DNA of 64,000 nt from Bacillus_BD sp050389805 (GTDB lineage Bacteria > Bacillota > Bacilli > Bacillales > Cytobacillaceae): assembly GCF_050389805.1 (NCBI RefSeq), contig NZ_CP130945.1:4588001-4652000 (forward strand). Reading direction: 5' to 3'. Below are positions 44,373 to 54,443 of this stretch, in pieces. The notes under the pieces are model-generated. The model saw only the letters and a list, made by a program, of their open reading frames with translations. It was not told where the DNA came from and made no database searches. How positions within the stretch are numbered: the first letter of the stretch is position 1; the number at the start of each line of letters is the position of its first letter. Position numbers and translations under genes: made by a program.

Positions 44373-44429
44373 GGAAAAGATGGGGGCTGTCCATCTTTTC
44401 GATTTCATTTGGTGGTCAGCCCCATCTTT
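44373..44429 (-). promoter_or_regulatory. Competing hairpins between the surface-protein and lipoprotein genes
   Basis: The segment 44373-44388 can pair with 44390-44399 (perfect 10-bp stem GAAAAGATGG/CCATCTTTTC, 7-base loop) or with 44416-44429 (about 14 bp with small bulges). Three arms with two exclusive pairings look like an attenuator or a terminator/antiterminator pair. No long T-tract follows. Confidence 0.45.
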
Positions 44430-44434
44430 CATTA

Positions 44435-47400
44435 TTAAGCTTTCTTTCTCATCATTTTGACTAACATAAGTATACTACCTGCCGCAACAAGAAGTAACCC
44501 AGTTAACATCCACATATACATATTTGTTGCTGTATTTGGAAGTTTATTTTTTGAATCTTGCTTTTTACTATCTGATTGATCATTAGATCTTGTAACTTGT
44601 TCGTTAGACTTTTCATCTTGATCCTTAGACTTTTTATCTACTGACGGAGTTTTGCTACTTCCTTCATCAGCGATTTCAAATACACCATACGTACTGAAGT
44701 GGGTAACATCGACTAAGATATAACCTGCTTCTGCATCATATTGCTTCGGATAAATAGCAGGTTCTGGTTTCTTGCCATCTTCACCAATATAATATACCAC
44801 TACATTTTCCCAATCTTTTACATTTTTTGGATTCACTAAGATTTTTAACGTAACTGGTGTTTTTCCAAAGTCTGTAATTAGACTTCCATCTTCTCGTTTA
44901 AGCGTAAAATCTAATACCGGTCCAATCGCACCCTTATAAGACTTCTTCGTAACGATCAATGTAACTCCCTGATCTTTAGGAAGAATATCTAATGGTAATA
45001 GAACTTCGACGCTTAATGGGTCTAGAGTAACTTTAAGGTGATTCTGTCCACCATTAATCTGACCCTTTGTAATTGGGAAGGAGATCGTTTTACCATTGTT
45101 AACAGTTGGAGTTTCTCCTTTGCTATTGCCCGGTTTTTCTCCTTTGTTATCTACTGGGGCTTTACCCTCGTTATCTACTTGCTTTTCACCTTCGTTTTTG
45201 ACTGGCTCTTCGCCTTCGTTTTCGACCGGTTCTTCGCCTTCGTTTCCGACTGGTTCTTCACCTTCGTTTTCGACTGGCTCTTCGCCTTCGTTTTTGACTG
45301 GTTCTTCGCCTTCGTTTCCGACTGGCTCTTCACCTTCGTTTTCGACTGGTTCTTCACCTTCGTTTTCGACTGGTTCTTCACCTTCGTTTTCGACTGGTTC
45401 TTCACCTTCGTTTTCGACTGGCTCTTCACCTTCGTTTTCGACTGGCTCTTCACCTTCGTTTTCGACTGGTTCTTCACCTTCGTTTTCGACTGGTTCTTCA
45501 CCTTCGTTTTCGACTGGTTCTTCACCTTCGTTTTCGACTGGTTCTTCACCTTCGTTTTCGACTGGCTCTTCACCTTCGTTTTCGACTGGCTCTTCTTTAA
45601 CGGTCATGAACTCAAATAATTGTTCAGTTCCTAATGACTTCTCATCATAATCAACAACATCTTTGCCAATAACGATCTTGTAGTTTGTTTCTGGATCTAG
45701 TAACTCATCTGGCTTAAATGTAAACGATTCAGCCAACTGCTTACTCCGATCCTCCTCATAGAATCCAGGTTGTCCAGCCTTCATTTTATAGCCGTTGTAA
45801 ACCTTATCCGCTGTCACAACACCTGATACTGCGGAATCATCTGAAACATTGATAAGTTTGATTCCAGCATTTGCTTGATCGATATCCATCAAGCGGTCAA
45901 ATTTAATTTGGAAAGAGCTGTCTAAAGCAATCGCTTTTGAGTTATATGTTTGCTCCTCTGAAACGGCTGTTACTCCTTTAATCATCGGACCGTAGCTGCG
46001 AACAAGCGGAATATTCAACTGCGTTTCCGCCGGTGGTACGGTAACGATTCGGCTTGTATAAGATTCATAGCCCTCTTTTGTAAAGATCACTCGCCAATCA
46101 CCTTGAATAACATCCCAACCGTATCGACCATCTGAATCTGTAACTTGCGGATTAATTTGCCCAAAGAATTCAGCGTCCCATGGAATCCATTTGCTATTTC
46201 CATATTCCTCCACAACAGCTGTTACACCCGGTAGACGCTTGTCCATACTACCTTCAAATACATATCCTGATGGGTCAATTAACACGATGACCTCCATTAA
46301 TGGAAGCGTAATTTCTGTTTCTCCCTTTTTAAAGGAAATCTCCATTAATTGAACACCGTAAGAGCTCCAATCTCCTGGAATATAGACCTTATAAGAAGAA
46401 TCCCCTGTGTTCTCTAATGCATATTTTTCACCAAGGAAATGAATCGCAGCCTCGTCAATTTCTTGATCAAATTGTACATCAATGTCCATTGGTGTAAATT
46501 CGGTAATAGCTGCTTTGACGATGCCAGCGTATGGATTCAATTTAATATTTGAGTTCCAGCCCGCTGATACCGTTACATCCTTAACTGATGGAATATTTGG
46601 CTCATAGGAGACATTCACTGAATTTGAGAAAACAGATTTCGTTTCATCTTCTACTTTTGCCACTAAATTAAATACACTATTTTCTTGTGAAACCACTGGT
46701 AATTTTACATCTGCATACCATAGATTCCCTTTTGCTACAGTTTCCGCTAATAACGTTTCTCCAGCATAGACTTTCACGATTGAACCAGGTTTTGCTTTTC
46801 CATATACCTTGATTTTATCGCTTGCTGTTTTTTCAGGAGCTTGTAGGGTTGCAAATAACACACTAAGAGAAATCGAATATGTTACTTCTTCCGATTCTGT
46901 TATAAATGTTGCGGATGCTACAATGCTTTCCTGTGCTTCATTCGATACAGTAGCTTTAAAGGAAATGTTTCCTTTTTTACCTGCGCCTACTTCACCTAAA
47001 TGAATTTGACCATCTTCATATTGATGATCTCCTAATTTATTTCCATTCACTAAAATAGATTGAGAATTAAAATCAAGAAGTTCTGGTACATTCAATTCTA
47101 CGGTCAATTCTTGTGGTGATTGGCTATTGTTTTGATAATTAATCCGATATTCTACTTCTTCACCAGGAGTCGCAGAATTCTTAGCTGTACTAATCGAGTT
47201 TCCTTCACCTGAGAAAGCGCCTGAAGTATCGTATTCTAGTAAAATATCTTCAACACGATTTAGCCCTTCTGAAACCTGTATTTCTTTTTCATAACTTGGT
47301 AGATTATATCCTTCTACCTCTAAGGTATAAGATCCAGGCTCCATTCCATGAATCATGAAATTTCCATTGGCGTCGGTTTGTGCCCAGAAGGAAGACCAAC

Positions 47401-50400
47401 GATCGCCTTCTTTTGTCAAATAAATACTTGCCCGATAGGCTTTTGATAAGTCTGGTTTAAAGACAGTACCTTCAATCGATGAGGCTTGAACAAATTGCAG
47501 CCCCCCTAAATCGACCACTCCATCCGTAAAATCAGATTTACGAATTTCTTTTGTGATGGTTTGATATGAAGCGAAACTAATCGATAAGGTCAAGTTTTCC
47601 TCTTCTAATCCACCAATGTTGATTTTACCCGACTGATCAATCTCTCCATAGGCATAGCTAGTTTGACCATAAATGTAATAGCTTGCCCCTGCTAGACTGC
47701 TACCGTCCGTTGTTGTCAGGGTACCGGTTACTCTAGCGCCCTGTTCTAAAGTAATCCCGAAGGCGCTATCCTCTTTAATGGTTGCTCTATTGAGGATGTA
47801 CGGTTTATATCCGTCAGCACGCACCTCAAGATAATAATCATCCCCCATAACAACATTCGGAATGACATACGTTCCTTCACCATTTTCAAGCTGATACTGA
47901 TAGTAATAACCATCATAATAGTTTGTCATTCTGCTAACTGCATTGCTGTATAGATAGATGGATTCAACCTTTGTTATCGGCTCTCCCTCAGTGTTAGACA
48001 CCTCGAAGGATACATCTGTTGCAACGTCCTCAAATTCATTTAAGACGATTTCAATTGTGTTACCGTCATCATCTTTCGTAATTTCGATTTCCTCGTAATA
48101 ACTTTCATATCCACCTTGACCAAACACAGTAATGGCATAGGTTCCTATTGGGATACTGATGTTCGGGTTCGATCCGCTCCATTCTACAAATAAACCCTCT
48201 TCATTCGTATGACCATAGCGATAATACTGGCTATTTTCTTCAGTTCCTTCAAGGCTGTAATTAAAGTTCTTTAAGACATTTTCATCTGATCCAACTGCTT
48301 TGAATTGAACATTCACCATTTGTTCTGGATCCGCGTCTGTTTGAGCATCCACGACTGTCCAATAGTCTAAACCATAAATATCCGTGATCACTAATTCGAT
48401 AAAGTATCCTGAATTCGCTTGTAGATCTTCTACCATATAATATGGATTATCGAGATCCTGGATCACACCATAGGACTCTCCATTGACGTAAATCTCAGCC
48501 TTTTCGATTTCTTCTGTTGGAATGTCAGAATACCAATAAAGTTTTACTGAATCACTTGTCGTTTCTTCAACAAATAATAAAGGCTCTGAACCCTTGTAAT
48601 AAACGTAAACGCCATTTTGCTTTAAAGTCTGAAGTATTTGTTTCGCTTCTTCGTTTGTAGCAAAATCAATGTCAATATCATACACGTCCACACTGTTTAG
48701 ATTTGTTAATTCTGTAAGTACTGAAATATCCGTAATTGGATTTCCAGAGAGAAATAGGGTTGCAAGAGAATCTAGTTCACTTAATGGTGATAGATCTTCA
48801 ATTTGATTATCATCTAGATCCAAATAAACTAAATTCGTTAAATTGGATAGATGAGTAATGTCATTGATTTTATTATCCCATAAAGATAGATATTCTAGAT
48901 TTGTTAGATTTGCTAACGGTGAAAGATCCGTGATGTCGTTATAACCTACATATAGCGTATCAAGATTTACGGCATATTCAATCCCTGATAAATCTTTAAT
49001 CCCGTACTCATTCGCATATAGATCAGTGATTTTTTTCATATCTCCTGTCGTGATGTCTCGCCCAGAAATATGAAGTTGGTCTCGAATGGCTTTTTCAAGA
49101 CTTCCATCAACAAATGAGACGGCTTCTCCAACTGGCTCACTGTCTGTTGCAATATAGTGATAAGTAGATGCGTACAGCTCATCATCCATAAGCGCAACAA
49201 TCTCAATTCCATACTCTGTTTCTGGTTCTAATCCAGTAAACGCATAAGAATTCGCATCCGCACCTACTGTATCAACTAGATTACCATCGATCAATAATTG
49301 GAAACTATCAATTCTTACTCCTTCATACTCCCAGAAGAGTTCTATGGAATTTTGCGTTATTCTATAATCATTGACATAGAGTTGACCATTACTAGAGGTT
49401 ACAGTATCCAATGTTGTGCTGGTAATACTTTCACCTTCTGCATTTACGGCCTCAATTGTGATCTCATACCAAGTAAGTGAATTAAGATCACCAATATAAA
49501 AGTACGTTTCCTTCGTTGTTCCTACTTCTTGTTGATTTACATAAATTTTGTACTCTGCTACTTCTTCGTTTCCAAAATAATCCCAATAAATCTCAAGAGA
49601 ATCGGTCGTACTGTATACGTTATACACACTTAGATCTTCCGGCAACCAGAGATTCCCGTATAAGTCTGCAACAAGATAATCTTCATTCCATGCTTCTACG
49701 GTATATGGGATATTCCCACCAGAAGTTAGACCTTGGAATCTGTATGATCTTTGGGATGGATCAATGCTATCTATCAATTCTCCATCTAAATAGATTCTGA
49801 ATTCAGTGATCTCGGCATTTCCTTCATAACTCCAAGAAACTGTAACTTCATCGTCACCGTACTCAGTTGATTCAGGATATAAGTAACCTTCATTTTGCCC
49901 GTAATATACTTTTACACCCTTTTCCTCCAATTGCTCAATAACGGATTTATTCTCCGATCCTTTTGATAGATCAAGATTTTCGTTCGGATACAAATTCACC
50001 ATGTTTAATTGCGGTAAATCTAGTAAAACACTAATTTCGGTAATGTTTGTATCATAAAGGAATAAGCTAGTGAGTTTAGGAAAATTCGTTAACAAACTAA
50101 AATCGTCAATATTATTTCCGCTTATGTGTAACGTTTCAAGCTCTGTCTGTGAATTTATATCGTCTAAATTGGTGATATTTGTATTAGAGATATCCAATTC
50201 ACGTAATGTTAATCCGTTTAACCCTGAAAAGTCAGTTAGCGGATTTTGGCTCACATATAAGAATTCTAGATTTGATAGATTCGCTAGTCCATTCAGATTA
50301 GAGAGTTGATTGTGATATAGACTAAGATTATATAATTTGGTTAAGCCTGACAGATTAGGCATTTCCTCTAGATTGTTAAAAGAAAGGTCTAGACTATATA

Positions 50401-53023
50401 AATTCGTAAGATGACTTAAATCTAATGAGCCTGATATCTCATTATCTCTCAGATCCAAGCGCTCCAACTTTGTCAGATTGGATAGGTCTGGGATTTCCTT
50501 TAAACCTGCATTTATGATTGATAAATCAGTTAAATTGGTTAATTCGTTAATAAAACTTGTATCGTCCACTTCTGTTTGCGAAATAGATAGACCTTCTAAG
50601 TTTGCTAATGATTTTAAAGGTAAAAAGTCTTTAACCGGATTCGATCCGATATCTAAATATTGCAATGATGTCAAGTTTGCAATAGGGGAAAGATCTTTAA
50701 TCTCATTCCAACCTAAATAAAGGCTTTTTAAATTGGTTGCCCCCTCTAAACCAGAAAGACTAGAAACTTCTGTTGCATACAAGTATAAATGTTCAAGATT
50801 CTGCATATCGCTTGTTTGAAGATCTCGCTCTAGACCAAATTGATCTTTAATCGCTTGTTCTAGATTTTTATCTTCAAAGTCAACCTTTTCGCCTTCTGGA
50901 AGTTTGAGCGTTTTCTCATTAACGGTGGCTCTCCCTACCAGGACATTGTTCTCATAAGCTTTTAAAACAATCGAATAGTCTGTTTCGGGTTGTAAATTGT
51001 CCAGTACGGTTGATGTTGATGTACGGTCAATGGTTTTTTCTTCACCGTTTACTGTTAACGTTAATTGATCCGGTAAAATGGCATATCCGTTTTCTTGATA
51101 ATAGTAATCCCACGAAATTCCGATGGCTGATTCATTTACAAAGTTAGTGTACGCGTACATATTATAATCTTCATTTGGATCATAATATACGTCCACACCA
51201 CGGGTTTCTAACTCCGTAATGATGGCTTGGTTTTCTGGATTATCTAGTAATAATGGCTGCCCATATAAAGTTACAGAAACTAATTCATTGTAGTCTTTCA
51301 GAAAACTTAAATCGTTAATTTGTAAATACGATAAATCGAGATCCCTCATTTTTGTTAACTGGGATAAAGCTGAAAAATCTTTAATCGGGTTTTCCGAAAT
51401 ATCCAGTGATTCTAATGCCGTTAATTCTTTTAAAATCGATATGTCAGAGATTTCATTTCCATAAATATAGAGAGTACTTAAGTTTTTAGCATACTGTATT
51501 CCCTCTAAGGATTGAATCCCATTATTCACTGCATACAGATATGTTAGATTTTCCATATCACTTTCGTATATTTCACGATCGAGACCCAATTGGTTTTTAA
51601 TCGCCTGTTCGAGATTTGAATCAGCGAATTCAACCGGTGCTCCAGTCGGCACATCTTTTGTTTCTAAAGTGAGTTCGTCTGAGATGGTCTCTTCATTTTC
51701 AAGAACTGCTTCAATTTTAAAAGAATACTCCGTAAGTGGTTGGAGACCGGATACTTTATATTCATACTCATTTCCATCGATTATCGCGATTAATTCTCCG
51801 TCCATATACAAATGAAAGTTTTGTACCGTTTGTGGACCGTTGTAATTAAAAGATAAAGTGATGGAAGATTCCGTTATACTGTCATCGCTTAGATGAATAT
51901 ATTCCTCATATTCTCCTGAACCGTATACATGGACTCCCTTTGCAATTAATTGTTCCATTACTGTAGAGTCACTTAAGTTTAGATTGCTGAATTCTACACT
52001 AAATAAAAAAGGAAGATCTAATAGAAAATCATAGCTTGTTGCCTCTAAATCAATTAATGAGATATCGAGAATATTTTGCAGATGACCGACTACGTCTAAG
52101 TTGGTTGCTGAGATATTAATAATATATAGACTTTCTACGTTTATCGCATACTCTAAACCAGCTAAACTCGTAATATCACCATATCGATTATCGATTTCTA
52201 GGTAGTGTAATTCTTCAGCCATTTCCGTTTTCGTAATAGGCTGGTCGACATTTTCTAAATACTCGCGAATGATCGCTTCTAAATTTTCGTCTTCAAACGT
52301 AACGATTTCGTCAGATTCAGCATTTGCTGATAGCTCCGCTTCTTGTAGTGATTCAGGGGTAAGCTTTTCAGGAGCTTCATTTGAATTAGACTCGCTATCT
52401 TTTTCTTCTGAAACGGGTGTTGTTATTTCTTCTTCAACACTCTGGTCAGGTTGTGTTGCAGTGTCTTCTTCTACAAGTTCGTCATCTGGTTGCGTGGTAG
52501 CGTCTTCGTTTGGTTGTACCACTTCTTCAGAAGATTGATTTGAATCTTGTACCGTTATTTCCTTTTCCGTTTCGTTTGGAACTGCATCGGGCTCATTAGT
52601 AGTTTCCGCGGTTGCGTCATTCGTAGACACGATTTTCACCGTACTTTGAAGTTCTTTTTCACCTACTTTCCCTTTTATCTGGTATTCATACTTCTGGTTC
52701 TTCTCAACATTCGAGTCTATGTACTCGTATGTGCGAACGACCAATTGATTTTCTTCGTTAATTTGTGAAGATACCAATTTGGCCTCCACTTGAATTTCTT
52801 CATCATTCTTAATGACTGAATACGTTTCTTGTTCTTTGTCCGTAGTTTGATCTAGAAGTGCGCTCCATGTCAGAGTCACTTGACCATCTTGATAGACTGG
52901 ATCTTTTAAATCCAGAATCCAAGATGCCAATTGCGACCCTTGTGCTGATGCGATCGGACTAAAGAATGAGAAAATCATCGTCATAATCAGAACGATATTT
53001 AGCCATTTTCTGTTCTTCAACAC
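44435..53023 (-). CDS. Giant leucine-rich-repeat surface protein with LPNTA sortase signal
   Basis: The mature order is as follows. A signal peptide (about residues 1-28) is followed by a FN3-like domain and an acidic Glu/Thr/Pro linker. Several internalin-like leucine-rich-repeat blocks (with LTNLEYLSLWDNKINDITHL and similar) then alternate with FN3-like domains, each block opened by a segment such as NLEQAIKDQFGL. Carboxypeptidase-regulatory-like and Ig-like domains follow, then an EEPVENEG tandem repeat (about residues 2477-2636), a final beta domain, and LPNTA at about 2828 with a hydrophobic segment and a basic tail. The protein should be covalently linked to the wall and act in adhesion. 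The frame opens at 53077, but AAGGAGG at 53036-53030 lies six bases before GTG 53023 and nine before TTG 53020, so translation starts there (2862 residues). Confidence 0.93.
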   Translation of the reverse strand: MLKNRKWLNIVLIMTMIFSFFSPIASAQGSQLASWILDLKDPVYQDGQVTLTWSALLDQTTDKEQETYSVIKNDEEIQVEAKLVSSQINEENQLVVRTYEYIDSNVEKNQKYEYQIKGKVGEKELQSTVKIVSTNDATAETTNEPDAVPNETEKEITVQDSNQSSEEVVQPNEDATTQPDDELVEEDTATQPDQSVEEEITTPVSEEKDSESNSNEAPEKLTPESLQEAELSANAESDEIVTFEDENLEAIIREYLENVDQPITKTEMAEELHYLEIDNRYGDITSLAGLEYAINVESLYIINISATNLDVVGHLQNILDISLIDLEATSYDFLLDLPFLFSVEFSNLNLSDSTVMEQLIAKGVHVYGSGEYEEYIHLSDDSITESSITLSFNYNGPQTVQNFHLYMDGELIAIIDGNEYEYKVSGLQPLTEYSFKIEAVLENEETISDELTLETKDVPTGAPVEFADSNLEQAIKNQLGLDREIYESDMENLTYLYAVNNGIQSLEGIQYAKNLSTLYIYGNEISDISILKELTALESLDISENPIKDFSALSQLTKMRDLDLSYLQINDLSFLKDYNELVSVTLYGQPLLLDNPENQAIITELETRGVDVYYDPNEDYNMYAYTNFVNESAIGISWDYYYQENGYAILPDQLTLTVNGEEKTIDRTSTSTVLDNLQPETDYSIVLKAYENNVLVGRATVNEKTLKLPEGEKVDFEDKNLEQAIKDQFGLERDLQTSDMQNLEHLYLYATEVSSLSGLEGATNLKSLYLGWNEIKDLSPIANLTSLQYLDIGSNPVKDFLPLKSLANLEGLSISQTEVDDTSFINELTNLTDLSIINAGLKEIPDLSNLTKLERLDLRDNEISGSLDLSHLTNLYSLDLSFNNLEEMPNLSGLTKLYNLSLYHNQLSNLNGLANLSNLEFLYVSQNPLTDFSGLNGLTLRELDISNTNITNLDDINSQTELETLHISGNNIDDFSLLTNFPKLTSLFLYDTNITEISVLLDLPQLNMVNLYPNENLDLSKGSENKSVIEQLEEKGVKVYYGQNEGYLYPESTEYGDDEVTVSWSYEGNAEITEFRIYLDGELIDSIDPSQRSYRFQGLTSGGNIPYTVEAWNEDYLVADLYGNLWLPEDLSVYNVYSTTDSLEIYWDYFGNEEVAEYKIYVNQQEVGTTKETYFYIGDLNSLTWYEITIEAVNAEGESITSTTLDTVTSSNGQLYVNDYRITQNSIELFWEYEGVRIDSFQLLIDGNLVDTVGADANSYAFTGLEPETEYGIEIVALMDDELYASTYHYIATDSEPVGEAVSFVDGSLEKAIRDQLHISGRDITTGDMKKITDLYANEYGIKDLSGIEYAVNLDTLYVGYNDITDLSPLANLTNLEYLSLWDNKINDITHLSNLTNLVYLDLDDNQIEDLSPLSELDSLATLFLSGNPITDISVLTELTNLNSVDVYDIDIDFATNEEAKQILQTLKQNGVYVYYKGSEPLLFVEETTSDSVKLYWYSDIPTEEIEKAEIYVNGESYGVIQDLDNPYYMVEDLQANSGYFIELVITDIYGLDYWTVVDAQTDADPEQMVNVQFKAVGSDENVLKNFNYSLEGTEENSQYYRYGHTNEEGLFVEWSGSNPNISIPIGTYAITVFGQGGYESYYEEIEITKDDDGNTIEIVLNEFEDVATDVSFEVSNTEGEPITKVESIYLYSNAVSRMTNYYDGYYYQYQLENGEGTYVIPNVVMGDDYYLEVRADGYKPYILNRATIKEDSAFGITLEQGARVTGTLTTTDGSSLAGASYYIYGQTSYAYGEIDQSGKINIGGLEEENLTLSISFASYQTITKEIRKSDFTDGVVDLGGLQFVQASSIEGTVFKPDLSKAYRASIYLTKEGDRWSSFWAQTDANGNFMIHGMEPGSYTLEVEGYNLPSYEKEIQVSEGLNRVEDILLEYDTSGAFSGEGNSISTAKNSATPGEEVEYRINYQNNSQSPQELTVELNVPELLDFNSQSILVNGNKLGDHQYEDGQIHLGEVGAGKKGNISFKATVSNEAQESIVASATFITESEEVTYSISLSVLFATLQAPEKTASDKIKVYGKAKPGSIVKVYAGETLLAETVAKGNLWYADVKLPVVSQENSVFNLVAKVEDETKSVFSNSVNVSYEPNIPSVKDVTVSAGWNSNIKLNPYAGIVKAAITEFTPMDIDVQFDQEIDEAAIHFLGEKYALENTGDSSYKVYIPGDWSSYGVQLMEISFKKGETEITLPLMEVIVLIDPSGYVFEGSMDKRLPGVTAVVEEYGNSKWIPWDAEFFGQINPQVTDSDGRYGWDVIQGDWRVIFTKEGYESYTSRIVTVPPAETQLNIPLVRSYGPMIKGVTAVSEEQTYNSKAIALDSSFQIKFDRLMDIDQANAGIKLINVSDDSAVSGVVTADKVYNGYKMKAGQPGFYEEDRSKQLAESFTFKPDELLDPETNYKIVIGKDVVDYDEKSLGTEQLFEFMTVKEEPVENEGEEPVENEGEEPVENEGEEPVENEGEEPVENEGEEPVENEGEEPVENEGEEPVENEGEEPVENEGEEPVENEGEEPVENEGEEPVGNEGEEPVKNEGEEPVENEGEEPVGNEGEEPVENEGEEPVKNEGEKQVDNEGKAPVDNKGEKPGNSKGETPTVNNGKTISFPITKGQINGGQNHLKVTLDPLSVEVLLPLDILPKDQGVTLIVTKKSYKGAIGPVLDFTLKREDGSLITDFGKTPVTLKILVNPKNVKDWENVVVYYIGEDGKKPEPAIYPKQYDAEAGYILVDVTHFSTYGVFEIADEGSSKTPSVDKKSKDQDEKSNEQVTRSNDQSDSKKQDSKNKLPNTATNMYMWMLTGLLLVAAGSILMLVKMMRKKA
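45116..45595 (-). repeat. 24-bp tandem repeat array encoding EEPVxNEG
   Basis: Twenty consecutive 24-bp units occur without a gap: 17 encode EEPV(E/K/G)NEG (45188-45595) and three are degenerate (45116-45187). Several units are identical in DNA sequence, so copy number should vary by slippage in steps that keep the frame. The array encodes a highly acidic wall-spanning stalk. Confidence 0.95.
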
Positions 53024-53029
53024 TACTAA

Positions 53030-53036
53030 CCTCCTT
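53030..53036 (-). promoter_or_regulatory. Ribosome binding site deciding the start of the giant surface protein
   Basis: AAGGAGG on the minus strand is a full anti-16S match. It lies inside the longer open frame and places the true start at GTG 53023 or TTG 53020. Either gives a normal signal peptide. Confidence 0.75.
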
Positions 53037-53208
53037 AAATTAGTCATTTCCCGTAATTTCCTGTTTTGGAAAATCATTACTATTATAACTATAGAACTAG
53101 TTATTTTTCACTAGTTTTTAATTATTTATTTCCAATTTTTCAATTTTGCTATCCTTTTCAGCAAAATCAGACACTATTTCCTTCATTTTTTTAATATTTC
53201 CGGGACAG

Positions 53209-53283
53209 TTGAGTCAGAGGGACGGGTCCCTTAACTCATACTTATAACCTATAATGTATCAGGGGACGTCTCCCCCTGTCTCT
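53209..53283. repeat. Dispersed palindromic repeat, TGAGTCAGAGGGACAGGTCCC family
   Basis: The element at 53209-53239 has outer arms TTGAGT and ACTCA around GGGACGGGTCCC. A diverged half-copy with AGGGGACGTCTCCCCCT follows at 53260-53276. The remainder of 53078-53510 shows no gene. Confidence 0.6.
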
Positions 53284-53510
53284 TAAACATTCTAATAAAT
53301 GAGGAATCTAAGCGTTATTATTGAAAGGATTCACGAACACATACTTTAATCAAACGTTTATTTAGAGGAGTCAGACTTTCTTCCCTCCCCCTCTCTCACT
53401 CCACGAATCCTCTTTCACATATTGACATAGCCAGATTAATAACAGTAAAATAATTAATTATATAAACTAACTCGGAATTGGTAGAGTTATAGATTGGTTG
53501 GTTTTATTCT

Positions 53511-54336
53511 ATGTCACAGAATCAGCATCAAAAGAATCGATTTACGACTCCGTTTGGTGATCATCCAGGAGATCTGCCAGTTGAACCAGGTAGGTATCGG
53601 TTAATATGGTCCCCACATTGCCCTTGGGCACATCGGTCGGTCATTGTTCGCAAGCTTCTTGGATTAGAGGATGTGATTAGCCTTGGAAGTGTCAATCCGA
53701 TTCGCTCTGAACAAGGATGGGAGTTTTCACTTGATGAACATGGTGTCGATCCCGTTTTAGGAATTCGCTATTTAAGTGCGGTTTATTTTAACAGCGATCC
53801 TGAATTTACAGGAAAGGCTACGGTTCCAGCTCTTGTAGACATCGAAACCAAAAAGGTTGTAAACAATGATTTTTCTGCATTACCCACCCTACTTGGAAAC
53901 GGTCTGGGCTCCTTTTCATAAAAAGGGTGCGCCAGATTTATACCCTGAACCTTTGCGAAGCGATATTGATAAGCTGAACGAGATCATTCACCGCGATATT
54001 AATAAAGGTGTCTATAAATGCAGTTCCGCTGAGTCCCAAGAAGAGTACAAAACAGCGTATCATGCTTTATTTGCCAGATTGGATGAACTGGAACAGCGCC
54101 TATCTTCACAGCGCTACTTATTTGGGGATAGTATTACCGATTCTGATGTACGGCTTTATGTTACCTTAGCCCGTTTTGATCTTGTCTATTACACAAAGCA
54201 TAAAGCCAATCGCAATCGGCTGATCGATTTTCCAAATTTATGGGGATATGCTCGAGACTTGTATCAGACGCCTGGTTTTGGCGATACCACTGATTTTGAA
54301 GCCATCATAAAGAACCGAGATGCTTCAGGAACATGA
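53511..54336 (+). pseudogene. Glutathionyl-hydroquinone-reductase-like GST, frameshifted
   Basis: The first frame (53511 to about 53870) encodes RLIWSPHCPWAHRSVIV, with the CPWAH redox motif of ECM4/YqjG-type glutathione S-transferases, and reaches VVNND. The second frame (to 54336) continues with HYPPYLETVWAPFHKKGAPD and the C-terminal helical domain, with SITDSDVRLYVTLARFD. Dropping one T from the run of five at 53870-53874 gives NDFLHYPPYLETVWAPF and a normal full-length enzyme. The enzyme would reduce glutathionylated or similar quinone adducts. As written the gene is broken. A sequencing error or a genuine single-base indel are both possible. Confidence 0.85.
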
Positions 54337-54365
54337 AACATGGGGACGGTTCTGTTTGTTTCATT
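54335..54365. repeat. Dispersed repeat, GGGGACGGTTCT family
   Basis: GAAACATGGGGACGGTTCTG is followed by TTTGTTTC. Outer GAAACA and TGTTTC are inverted around the GGGACGGTTCT core. It begins at the stop codon of the GST-like gene. Confidence 0.6.
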
Positions 54366-54443
54366 GAGTGAAATCTTGTCCTAAACCGATAAGAGAAAAA
54401 CAACAAGAACTGCCCCTTTCAGAATAGAAGGAGGGGTTGAAAA

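Noticed and set aside
45116..45595. CRISPR array
   Set aside because: The repeats are contiguous 24-bp units without spacers and encode EEPVENEG in frame. No cas gene is present.
45038..45650. Long plus-strand frames (about 190 codons) and an extra minus-strand frame across the surface-protein repeat
   Set aside because: They are by-products of the 24-bp tandem repeat, which has no stop codons in several frames. They have monotonous composition and no ribosome binding site.
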